Shown here: piece by piece, positions 7,386-15,556 of the stretch
Layout: each line of letters starts with the position of its first letter
Position numbering within the stretch: the first letter of the stretch is position 1
DNA from: Firmicutes bacterium CAG:882
Lineage (GTDB): Bacteria; Bacillota; Clostridia; Lachnospirales; Lachnospiraceae
Direction: 5' to 3'
Length of the DNA: 19,511 nucleotides
Assembly: GCA_000435595.1 (NCBI GenBank)
Contig: FR895358.1
Coordinates: forward strand, 1-19,511
Program-made: the position numbers and the translations under genes
The notes under the pieces: generated by a model
What the model was told of the DNA's origin: nothing
The model's input: only the letters and a program-made list of their open reading frames with translations
The model's database searches: none

Positions 7386-8507
7386 ATGCGCGACAACAAA
7401 TATATACAAGTTCTGTGGGTAGAGGATGACCCCATGATTACTTCTGCTTATCCTAATGAGGCAGATATGGTCGCAGGTATTGAACTGCACCCCTTTCCAT
7501 GTTGGGAGGAAGCTGAAGTAGAACTTGAAAGGGACTATGACCGTTGGGATGCAATAATTTTGGATGCTAAATGCAGGTATCGTAAAGATGATGCAGATAA
7601 GGCAGAGAAATTTCTAAGTCATGTCTTTCCCAAGATTTTGACACTTGCTTCTCGAAAGAATCGTACTATTCCTTGGTATGTCCTTTCCGGTCAAGGCGAG
7701 GATGATATTCGCGACCTTATTCCTGACACCAATGAATGGGACGAAGATTGGGTTCGTATTACTAATAGACGATTCTATTCCAAAAACGGGAAAGTTAAAC
7801 TTGGAGGCGAAGAAAAGCATGAACGTCATGCGCTCTTCGGTCGAATCAAAACGCAAGTGATGTACTATCGCCATGAATTGCAGATTGAATATAACCTGTA
7901 TTCTGACGTGTTCAGCTCACTTGATAGACTTGGGTTGGCCGGAGAAGTCGGCTACTTTCTGATGCCACTTCTTGTTCCTATCCATTTCGGCGGGATTTCA
8001 AATGCGGACTATAATCATCGCTATGTTGACATTCGTAAAGCCCTCGAAGGAATGTTCCGTAACATGGTTGGGAAAGGTGTTCTGCCCCCAAATATCATAT
8101 CCAAAGGAGCAAAAGAAACTGTAAATCTATCATGGAGCAGCCTATTCCTTGGTGCTTCGCAGCCGGAAGATCCCGAATCTCTCCAAGATTACGATTCGGA
8201 AAAGAAATTTTGGGTAAAGATTGAACGCCTGACGGATGCCCCCATCCTCCCTAAACAACTGGCAGATTGGCTAAAATCAGCCATATTCCAGACTGGAGGC
8301 GCTGCCCATACCACTACCGCCGATGAAGAGTTGGCTATGAACCTTGAAAAGTATCTTCCTCATGTGGGTAACTCGCCTTATATGCTTCGATCCCTTGTAA
8401 TGGGGTTGTGTGATTTCATACTTTGGTATGATAATTTTATCAAGAATCATCCCGATGAGGAAATAAATGCTATAACTTTTTGGCGCAAGCGCAATTCAAA
8501 ATTCTGA
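7386..8507 (+). CDS. Response-regulator-like protein: receiver domain plus unknown helical output domain, 373 aa
   Basis: The N-terminal ~150 residues form a receiver domain with all key positions: acidic pair Asp14-Asp15 in VLWVEDDPM, phospho-acceptor Asp60 in WDAIILDAK, Ser101 in WYVLSGQGEDD, and Lys133 in RRFYSKNG. The residues from ~155 to 373 are a domain I do not recognise; it is not an obvious DNA-binding output (no HTH seen) and is probably helical, containing AGEVGYFLMPLLVPIHFGG and a C-terminal MLRSLVMGLCDFILWYDNF. It starts 12 bp after the kinase-bearing gene and stops 2 bp before the hsdM ATG, so it is presumably translated with both. The likely partner kinase is the adjacent chimera. 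The output may be protein binding, for example to the restriction enzyme subunits, rather than transcription, but this is inference. Confidence 0.8.
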   Translation: MRDNKYIQVLWVEDDPMITSAYPNEADMVAGIELHPFPCWEEAEVELERDYDRWDAIILDAKCRYRKDDADKAEKFLSHVFPKILTLASRKNRTIPWYVLSGQGEDDIRDLIPDTNEWDEDWVRITNRRFYSKNGKVKLGGEEKHERHALFGRIKTQVMYYRHELQIEYNLYSDVFSSLDRLGLAGEVGYFLMPLLVPIHFGGISNADYNHRYVDIRKALEGMFRNMVGKGVLPPNIISKGAKETVNLSWSSLFLGASQPEDPESLQDYDSEKKFWVKIERLTDAPILPKQLADWLKSAIFQTGGAAHTTTADEELAMNLEKYLPHVGNSPYMLRSLVMGLCDFILWYDNFIKNHPDEEINAITFWRKRNSKF

Positions 8508-8509
8508 AA

Positions 8510-10009
8510 ATGATTACAGGACAGATAAAATCGCAGATTGACCAGATATGGGAAACCTTCTGGACGGGAGGTATCACCAACTCCATTACGCTTCTTGAAC
8601 AGATGACCTACCTTCTGTTCATGAAGATGCTCGACGATGCCCAAATCCGGCAGGAGAGCAAAGCTTCGGCATTGGGCACCGTTGTGAGTGAGCCGATGTT
8701 CGACTACGGCACATGGCATAATCCTGACACAGACCAGGACGTGCCTATGGCTGATTTGCGCTGGAGCAATTTCAGACATTTCGAGCCAGAAAAGATGTAT
8801 CGTGTGGTGAGCCGTGATGTATTTTCTTACATCAAGCATCTTAACCGTGGCAAACAGTCGGCCTATTCACGGTTCATGAAGGATGCTGTCTTTATGATTC
8901 AGAATCCCCGCACTCTTGTCAAGGTGGTGGACGGAATCAGCGCACTCGACATGAACAACCGCGATGCGATGGGCGATGTCTATGAATATGTGCTCGGCAA
9001 GATGGCGGCAAGCGGCACCAACGGGCAGTTCCGTACTCCTCGCCACATTATACGCATGATGGTGGAACTGATGCAGCCGACACTCGACGATACGATTTGC
9101 GACCCGGCGATGGGCAGCGCCGGATTCATAGTGGAGAGTGCCAAATACGTTCAGGAGCATTATAAGAGCGAACTCGCCAAGAAGTCTGTGAAGGAACATT
9201 TCCGCAACTCTATGCTTCACGGCTTTGATACCGACGCGACAATGCTTCGCATCGGTGCAATGAACCTTATGCTCCATGATGTTGACAACCCACAGGTGGC
9301 ATGGCAGGATTCCCTGTCGGCCGACAATACCGACACGGAGCGTTACTCGCTGATACTTGCCAATCCGCCGTTTGCCGGAAGCCTCGACAACGATGCCGTG
9401 GCAAAGAGTCTTCTGACTATCGCCAAGACCAAGAAGACTGAACTGCTGTTTCTCGCCCTGTTCATCCGCTCGCTACGTGTTGGCGGCCGTTGCGCGTCTA
9501 TCGTCCCCGACGGTGTGCTGACCGGTTCCTCGAAAGCTCATAAAGACCTGCGCAAAGAGTTGGTGGAGAATCAATGCCTTGAAGCCGTAATCTCGATGCC
9601 CGCCGGAGTATTCCTGCCATATTCCAACGTCTCGACAGCCATTCTGATCTTTACCAAAACCAATGCCGGAGGTACGGACAGAGTATGGTTCTATGATATG
9701 AAAGCCGACGGCTTTTCGCTCGACCAGAAGCGCAACGAGGTTGCCGACAACGACATACCCGACATCATCGCGAGATTCCATGATCGCAAAACAGGAGAAT
9801 CGGAGCGTAAGCGCACCGACAAGTCGTTCCTTGTGCCGCAAAGCGAGATAATCGAGCATGGCTACGACCTCGCCTTTAACACCTACAAAGAGACTATCCG
9901 CGAAAAGGTGGAGTTTGAACCCACAGAATCAATCATGAACCGTCTCCACACCACAGAAGAAACATTCCTCCGTGGCATGGTAGAACTTCAAAAGATGCTT
10001 GCACAATGA
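8510..10009 (+). CDS. hsdM: Type I restriction-modification system DNA methyltransferase subunit, 499 aa
   Basis: The N-terminal helical domain (MITGQIKSQIDQIWETFWTG, with MTYLLFMKMLDD) is typical of HsdM and assembles with HsdS. The SAM-binding and catalytic domain carries motif I DPAMGSAGF (198-206) and motif IV NPPF (285-288), both intact, so an active N6-adenine methyltransferase is expected. GQFRTPRHIIRMMVEL before motif I is also family-typical. Length is in the usual 480-530 range. The ATG at 8510 is chosen because it gives the standard family N-terminus and lies 2 bp after the preceding stop; a TTG at 8480 would extend it into the receiver gene without homology. hsdS overlaps its stop by 4 bp (ATGA). 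The gene is visibly G+C richer than the upstream cluster and than hsdS, suggesting a separate origin for the restriction-modification block. Confidence 0.96.
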   Translation: MITGQIKSQIDQIWETFWTGGITNSITLLEQMTYLLFMKMLDDAQIRQESKASALGTVVSEPMFDYGTWHNPDTDQDVPMADLRWSNFRHFEPEKMYRVVSRDVFSYIKHLNRGKQSAYSRFMKDAVFMIQNPRTLVKVVDGISALDMNNRDAMGDVYEYVLGKMAASGTNGQFRTPRHIIRMMVELMQPTLDDTICDPAMGSAGFIVESAKYVQEHYKSELAKKSVKEHFRNSMLHGFDTDATMLRIGAMNLMLHDVDNPQVAWQDSLSADNTDTERYSLILANPPFAGSLDNDAVAKSLLTIAKTKKTELLFLALFIRSLRVGGRCASIVPDGVLTGSSKAHKDLRKELVENQCLEAVISMPAGVFLPYSNVSTAILIFTKTNAGGTDRVWFYDMKADGFSLDQKRNEVADNDIPDIIARFHDRKTGESERKRTDKSFLVPQSEIIEHGYDLAFNTYKETIREKVEFEPTESIMNRLHTTEETFLRGMVELQKMLAQ

Positions 10010-11118
10010 ACCACGGCTGGGAAATTCGGCCTTTACAAGATATTTGTAATAAGGCTTCATCAAATTTGATGCAGAAGAATATCGACTCTGAAAATGGGAA
10101 ATATCCTGTTTTCGGAGCCTCTGGTATTGCCGGCTATATTGATTATTATGTTCAGGCAAAGGATTATATTGGCATAATCAAAGATGGTTCTGGCGTTGGT
10201 CGCGTAAGTGTTTATCCCAAAGAGTCATCTTTGTTAGGGACACTGCAATATATCATACCTAATGAAAACATGGATTTGCGTTATGTTGCTTACGCATTAA
10301 AATCCATGAATCTTGCAAAGTTCGTAAGTGGCGCTGCCATTCCTCACATATATTTTAGAGACTACGGGAAAGAAAAGATTGCTGTCCCGTCAATAAAAAC
10401 TCAAAGTAAGGTAGCTGATGAACTTGATAAATTGAACGAACTGATTGAAATAAAGCGGAATCAAATCAAAGACCTTGACGCGCTTGCTCAATCCCTTTTC
10501 TATGAGACTTTCGGTGACCCAATCGCCCCTCCCAAAGGATGGAACACTAAAGTTTGGTCCGATTTATTTGATACTATTCTCGGTAAAATGCTTGATAAAA
10601 ATAAACAGATTGAAACTGATATTCAGCTTCCTTATCTGGCTAATCAAAATGTTCAATGGGGATATTTTGACCTTTCAAAATTGAATACAATGTCCTTTAC
10701 TCAAAATGAAGTCGCAAAATTTCGTTTGAAGGAGGGAGATATTTTAATTTGCGAAGGAGGAGAATCAGGAAGATGCGCCATTTGGAAAGGAGCTGATTAT
10801 ACTATCTTGTTTCAAAAAGCAATTCATAGGGCAAGAATCAAGGATAGGAATATAATAAATCCGTACTTTGTGAGGTTTTGGTTGGAAATTTTTAAGAAAA
10901 ATGACGGATTAAAAAATCATTTAACCAAGGCAACTATTGAACATCTTACTGGAGCAAAGTTAAAGACAGTCAATGTACCAGTTCCTCCAATCGCGTTGCA
11001 AGAGCAGTTTGCGGAGCGGATTGAGGCGATTGAGGCGCAGAAGAAACGGGTTGAGGCATCGATAGCAGACTTGGAGATGTTACTTGCAAGCCGCATGGAT
11101 TATTGGTTTAACGATTGA
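10006..11118 (+). CDS. hsdS: Type I restriction-modification system specificity subunit, 370 aa
   Basis: It has two target-recognition domains (residues ~1-130 and ~175-330), each followed by a conserved helical spacer: TQSKVADELDKLNELIEIKR...LDALAQSLFYETFGDP, and LQEQFAERIEAIEAQKKR...LEMLLASRM. The internal pseudo-duplication of PS(I)KTQ and PPIALQEQ is the usual S-subunit layout that recognises a bipartite sequence. Translation is coupled to hsdM by the overlapping ATGA at 10006-10009. The recognition domains are strikingly A+T rich, whereas the last ~110 bp (from about 11000, GCGGAGCGGATTGAGGCG) return to the G+C-rich style of hsdM. This fits domain exchange by recombination. The recognition sequence cannot be deduced from the protein by eye. 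Confidence 0.95.
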   Translation: MNHGWEIRPLQDICNKASSNLMQKNIDSENGKYPVFGASGIAGYIDYYVQAKDYIGIIKDGSGVGRVSVYPKESSLLGTLQYIIPNENMDLRYVAYALKSMNLAKFVSGAAIPHIYFRDYGKEKIAVPSIKTQSKVADELDKLNELIEIKRNQIKDLDALAQSLFYETFGDPIAPPKGWNTKVWSDLFDTILGKMLDKNKQIETDIQLPYLANQNVQWGYFDLSKLNTMSFTQNEVAKFRLKEGDILICEGGESGRCAIWKGADYTILFQKAIHRARIKDRNIINPYFVRFWLEIFKKNDGLKNHLTKATIEHLTGAKLKTVNVPVPPIALQEQFAERIEAIEAQKKRVEASIADLEMLLASRMDYWFND

Positions 11119-11143
11119 AAATGTAATACACCATCTCACAAAT

Positions 11144-12199
11144 ATGAAGCTGATTATGAATAAGCAGAATATATCCACAGAATTATCTGACACTACATAT
11201 TTCCAGATAAAGCAGGTGCTTCTTCAGGCAAGATCCACAGTGCTGACGACTGTCAACACTGCAATGGTACAGGCTTACTGGCATGTCGGTAAACTAATCA
11301 TTGAGGCGCAAGGCGGCGAAGAGAGAGCCGCTTATGGTGATGACCTTATAAAACGCATATCCGAACGTCTTACTAAGGAGTTTGGCAAGGGCTTTACAGC
11401 AACTAACTTGCGGTATATGAGGATGTTTTACCTCGCTTTTCCAATTTATCACACACTGTGTGACAAATTGAGCTGGTCGCATTACCGTATCCTTATCAAG
11501 GTTTCAAATCCTAAAGCTCGCGAGTATTACGCTGAAGAAGCCGCCGCCGGGAAATGGAGTGTCCGCCAACTTGAAAGACAGATTGCAACACAATATTACG
11601 AACGTCTGCTGTCCACTCATCGTGATGCTTCAGAAATAGAGGGTTTGATAAAGAAGAACCTTCCTGCCAAGCCTGAGAAGTTCGATCCTCTGACCTTGGT
11701 GCATGACCCGTTCATTCTCGAATTTGTCGGTGCCAAAGAGGATGTCATCTGGCAGGAAAGCGAACTTGAAAGTGCGCTGATTTCGCATCTTGAAGAGTTC
11801 CTGTTGGAACTTGGTCGAGGCTTTGCCTTTATGGGACGTCAGAAACGCATCACCATCGACGGTCAGCATTTCTACCCTGACTTGGTGTTTTACAACGTCC
11901 TTACCCGGAGCTACGTCATAATTGACTTGAAAATGAAGCGTGTGGATTACAGCGACTTAGGTCAGATGCAGCTCTATGTGAACTACTATAACAGAGAGGT
12001 ATGTCAGCCGGATGACAATCCGACCATAGGTATTATACTTTGTTCAGAAAAGAATGACACGGTGGTTGAATATACCCTCGGCGACAGAAAGGACATAGGC
12101 GTTTTCTCTGCGAAATATGACCTCATTTTGCCCTCGAAGGAGGAACTGAGCCGCGAAATAGCACTCACACGCCAGAAATTCAAACAGATAAACGGATAA
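11144..12199 (+). CDS. DUF1016 / YhcG-family PD-(D/E)xK nuclease-like protein, 351 aa
   Basis: The N-terminal DUF1016 domain has family signatures: VNTAMVQAYWHVGKLIIE, LTKEFGKGFTATNLRYMR, LSWSHYRILIKV and AREYYAEEAAAGKWSVRQLERQI. The C-terminal half is a PD-(D/E)xK nuclease fold with ALISHLEEFLLELG (Glu of the first helix), PD at 245-246 (FYPDLVFYN) and DLK at 261-263 (YVIIDLKMKR), so the core catalytic residues are kept. The start could be Met1 at 11144 or Met5 at 11156; a TTG at 11084 overlapping hsdS is unlikely. The protein lies between hsdS and hsdR with a 6-bp gap to hsdR. YhcG-type genes are recurrently found inside Type I loci, but their contribution is not settled; a nuclease accessory or a Holliday-junction or damaged-DNA role is possible. 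G+C content is close to that of hsdR. Confidence 0.92.
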   Translation: MKLIMNKQNISTELSDTTYFQIKQVLLQARSTVLTTVNTAMVQAYWHVGKLIIEAQGGEERAAYGDDLIKRISERLTKEFGKGFTATNLRYMRMFYLAFPIYHTLCDKLSWSHYRILIKVSNPKAREYYAEEAAAGKWSVRQLERQIATQYYERLLSTHRDASEIEGLIKKNLPAKPEKFDPLTLVHDPFILEFVGAKEDVIWQESELESALISHLEEFLLELGRGFAFMGRQKRITIDGQHFYPDLVFYNVLTRSYVIIDLKMKRVDYSDLGQMQLYVNYYNREVCQPDDNPTIGIILCSEKNDTVVEYTLGDRKDIGVFSAKYDLILPSKEELSREIALTRQKFKQING

Positions 12200-12205
12200 T
12201 CGCTC

Positions 12206-15200
12206 ATGAAAAACTTTGACTATCTGAAAGATATATCGGAACTTTCAACGCTCCACCGTTATTGCGATGCCGCTGAAAGGAATCAGTATGCCGACCCGGA
12301 CGTGTCGGCATTGAATGCCCGTCGTGCGCTCGAATGGATAGCCCGCGCTATCTTCAGGATGAAGAATGTGGAGATTCCCGAGCGCACCAGTCTTTTCGAG
12401 ATAGTCACTTCACTCACTTTCACAGAGTTTGTCAACGATGACCGGCTTATGATGGCCGTCCACTATATCCGCAAACTCGGTAATGCCGGTGCGCACATCG
12501 GTTCGGTAAAAAGAAGAGAGTCGTTTTTCGCTGTACTGAATCTCTATAACCTTATCGGCGGGATTCTTCTCAAACTGCGGGTACTCGATACCCTTGCGCC
12601 ATTTGATGAATCACTGTTGCCTAAAGCTCCCGTGTTGTCAATCCCGACACCTGAAGTCGCACCGGAAATGCCTCGGGAATTTGCCGCACAGGTGGAACCT
12701 TCCGTGGTCAGCGATGCCGCCACGGTAGCCCCGGCGGTATCATGGGACAATATATCCGAAGCGGAGACACGCCGCAGATTTATCGACCTTCTGCTTCGCG
12801 AAGCCGGATGGGACGTGCTCGACACCGAGGGCGACATTCAGCCCGGCAAGGCCTGCATCGAGGTCGAAGTTCTCGGGATGCCCAACAATGAGGGCATAGG
12901 GTACGCCGATTATGTACTGTTCGGACCCGACAGAAAACCTCTTGCCGTGATCGAGGCGAAACGGACAAGCGTCAATCCGACCGCCGGAGAACATCAGGCC
13001 GAACTCTATGCCGATTGTCTGGAGCGGAAATACGGTGTGCTCCCTGTGATATATTTCACCAACGGATTCAAGCATTTTGTCATCGACCGCTTAGGATTCC
13101 CCAAGCGGGAGATTGCCGCCTTCCATTCGCTCGAGGATTTGCAGGTGCTTCATCACCGGCAGGGGCGTGCCGACATCACCGACCTTTCCGTGCGTCAGGA
13201 CATATCCGGACGATACTATCAGATAGCAGCTATCCATGCCCTTTGCGACCACTTCAACCGCAAGCATCGCCGGGGACTGTTGGTAATGGCTACCGGCACG
13301 GGCAAGACCCGCACGGCCATCTCGCTTGTGGAACTGCTGATGCGTTCCGGATGGGTGAAAAACGTACTGTTTCTCGCCGACCGCACTTCGCTCGTTAAAC
13401 AGGCGAGGCGCGAGTTTGCCAAACATCTTCCCAACATCGAATGCAGTGATCTGACAGCCGCCGACCATAATAAAAATGCCCGCATCCTTTTCTCCACGTA
13501 TCAGACGATGATAAACTATGTGGATGCCGACGAGAAACCATTCTCGGTAGGACGTTTTGACCTGATTATAGTGGATGAGGCGCATCGCTCGATATTCGAC
13601 AAGTTCAAGGCTATCTTTCGATATTTCGATGCCATGCTCGTGGGACTTACAGCCACGCCACGCGATCAGGTGAACCGCTCCACCTACGACATCTTCGAGT
13701 TAGAGCAAGGCGAGCCAAACTATGCCTACGAATATCAGACAGCCGTTGACGACGGTTTCCTCACTCCTTTTCGAGGACTCAAATATGAATCCGAGGTTTT
13801 GAAAAACGGCATCAAGTATGATGAACTTTCGACAGAGGAGCGTGAGCAGATGGAACAGATATGGGAGTGGGAGGCGTTGCAGGACGCAATAGACCCCGAG
13901 CGGGACCCCGAACCGCGTGACATCGGCAACTCGGAGATTTTCAAGTATGTTTATAACACAGCCACAATCGACAATATGCTCAATGAGCTTATGTCAAAAG
14001 GGTTGCGTGTGGAGAGTGGCGAGAAAATCGGCAAGACCATCATCTTTGCCATGAACCGCGAGCACGCCGAGAAGATTGTGACGCGCTTCAACATACTGTT
14101 CCCTCATCTTGGTCCCGACTTCTGCAAGCAGATTGACTATTTAATAAAGTATGCGCAAGACCTGATCGAAAAATTCGATGTGCGTGGAGGTATGCCGCAG
14201 GTGGTCGTATCGGTTGATATGCTCGACACCGGCATCGACGTACCTGATGTACTTAACCTTGTATTCTTCAAGCGAGTGCGTTCCCGAATCAAATTCTGGC
14301 AGATGATAGGGCGAGGCACACGCCTTTCGGAAGACATATTCGGTCCCGGTAAGCATAAGGAGGAATTCTACATCTTCGACTGGTGCGGAAACTTTGATTT
14401 CTTCGGGGAGAATCCGAAGGGGATTGAGCCGGTGCGCACACAGTCATTGACGGAACGTCTGTTCGGTCTCCGCGCCGACATCGCGCTGTTGCTTCAGGCT
14501 GCGCAATATCAGGAAGATGGTAGTTGGGAAAAGCATTGGCACGATGAGTTGAAAGAGATTCTCCATGGTCAGCTTATGCAACTCAATGACAATCATATAT
14601 CGGTGAGAGGACATTGGGAGACCGTTGCGTATTACCGGAACAAAGCCAACTGGCAGGTGCTTACCGCAGTAGGTGTCGATGACATGAAGCGCGAGATTGC
14701 ACCGTTGTTGCCGACAATGGGAGGTAACGAGCCGGCATTGAAGTTTGATATGCTGTCACTGTATGTGCAACTCTCTTTGCTTGATGATTCTTTCGACGCT
14801 TCACGATATGAGGGCAGGATAACTGTAATTGCACAAGCATTGAAGAAACTTGGCACGGTGCCACAGGTCATGGCAAAGATAGATGTAATCAATGAGGTGC
14901 TGACTCCCAACTTTTGGGAAAACAAGTCGTTGTCGTCCATAGAGAAAATGCGTATTGAGTTGCGAGACCTGCTTCAGTTCCTCACCGGAAACTCCGGCAG
15001 AACGTTTGATGTGAATATCGACGACGAGTCTTCATTCAAGGGAGAGGCGGGGGAAATCAACTCCACCATGACCTATCGGCAGAAAGTGCTTGATTTCCTT
15101 GCAGAACACCGTGATATGCCCGTACTTCAAAAGATCCAGAACATCGAGCAACTTACATCGCAGGATGTGGACGATCTTGAACGGATATTCTGGGAAGAAT

Positions 15201-15538
15201 TAGGCACAAAGGAAGATTACGAGCGATTTGTGAAACGGGAGCAACTCGATGAGAATATACCGATTGGTGGCTTCATACGCAAACTGCAAGGCGTTGACCG
15301 AAAGAAAGCCGTGGAAATCTTTACCGAGTTCATCTCAGCCAATCAACTCACGGCAGAGCAAGAGGAATATCTTGAAGGAATACTGAACTATGTGTGTCAG
15401 AACGGCGATATACAGGTGGATGTGCTGCTTACCGAGTCGCCCTTTGATGATGCCGATGAGGAAAGCATCTTCCCCGGCAAGTTCCATAAAGTGGGGGAGT
15501 TTGTTTCGTTGCTCCACAAAGCAATAATCGCTGCATAA
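12206..15538 (+). CDS. hsdR: Type I restriction enzyme endonuclease/translocase subunit, 1110 aa
   Basis: It has an N-terminal DUF4145-like helical domain (residues ~10-125, RRALEWIARAIFRMK and HYIRKLGNAGAH). A linker and the restriction nuclease follow (RRFIDLLLREAGWDV, Asp235 in GYADYVLFG, Glu250-Ala-Lys252 in AVIEAKRTS). The SF2 helicase motor has Walker A ATGTGKT (362-368), DEAH (457-460), TATP (482-485), MLDTGIDVPDV (672-682) and motif VI QMIGRGTRL (699-707). The C-terminal ~250 residues match the EcoEI-type HsdR C-terminal domain, which docks on the methyltransferase. All catalytic motifs look intact, so ATP-driven translocation and cleavage of unmodified DNA are expected in complex with HsdM and HsdS. 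The start at 12206 gives the family N-terminus. The gene continues the hsd operon and is followed after 18 bp by the cold-shock-domain gene. Confidence 0.96.
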   Translation: MKNFDYLKDISELSTLHRYCDAAERNQYADPDVSALNARRALEWIARAIFRMKNVEIPERTSLFEIVTSLTFTEFVNDDRLMMAVHYIRKLGNAGAHIGSVKRRESFFAVLNLYNLIGGILLKLRVLDTLAPFDESLLPKAPVLSIPTPEVAPEMPREFAAQVEPSVVSDAATVAPAVSWDNISEAETRRRFIDLLLREAGWDVLDTEGDIQPGKACIEVEVLGMPNNEGIGYADYVLFGPDRKPLAVIEAKRTSVNPTAGEHQAELYADCLERKYGVLPVIYFTNGFKHFVIDRLGFPKREIAAFHSLEDLQVLHHRQGRADITDLSVRQDISGRYYQIAAIHALCDHFNRKHRRGLLVMATGTGKTRTAISLVELLMRSGWVKNVLFLADRTSLVKQARREFAKHLPNIECSDLTAADHNKNARILFSTYQTMINYVDADEKPFSVGRFDLIIVDEAHRSIFDKFKAIFRYFDAMLVGLTATPRDQVNRSTYDIFELEQGEPNYAYEYQTAVDDGFLTPFRGLKYESEVLKNGIKYDELSTEEREQMEQIWEWEALQDAIDPERDPEPRDIGNSEIFKYVYNTATIDNMLNELMSKGLRVESGEKIGKTIIFAMNREHAEKIVTRFNILFPHLGPDFCKQIDYLIKYAQDLIEKFDVRGGMPQVVVSVDMLDTGIDVPDVLNLVFFKRVRSRIKFWQMIGRGTRLSEDIFGPGKHKEEFYIFDWCGNFDFFGENPKGIEPVRTQSLTERLFGLRADIALLLQAAQYQEDGSWEKHWHDELKEILHGQLMQLNDNHISVRGHWETVAYYRNKANWQVLTAVGVDDMKREIAPLLPTMGGNEPALKFDMLSLYVQLSLLDDSFDASRYEGRITVIAQALKKLGTVPQVMAKIDVINEVLTPNFWENKSLSSIEKMRIELRDLLQFLTGNSGRTFDVNIDDESSFKGEAGEINSTMTYRQKVLDFLAEHRDMPVLQKIQNIEQLTSQDVDDLERIFWEELGTKEDYERFVKREQLDENIPIGGFIRKLQGVDRKKAVEIFTEFISANQLTAEQEEYLEGILNYVCQNGDIQVDVLLTESPFDDADEESIFPGKFHKVGEFVSLLHKAIIAA

Positions 15539-15556
15539 AATTATATGATTTAGACC

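Noticed and set aside
8480..8509. TTG start extending HsdM by 10 residues into the receiver gene
   Set aside because: The family N-terminus begins at the ATG at 8510, 2 bp after the preceding stop.
11084..11143. TTG start extending the DUF1016 protein into hsdS
   Set aside because: The added residues lack family similarity, and ATGs at 11144 and 11156 give the normal N-terminus.
12544..14940. Several antisense and alternate-frame ORFs of 60-165 codons within hsdR and other G+C-rich genes
   Set aside because: They are shadows of strongly supported coding frames, with low-complexity or implausible composition and no initiation signals.
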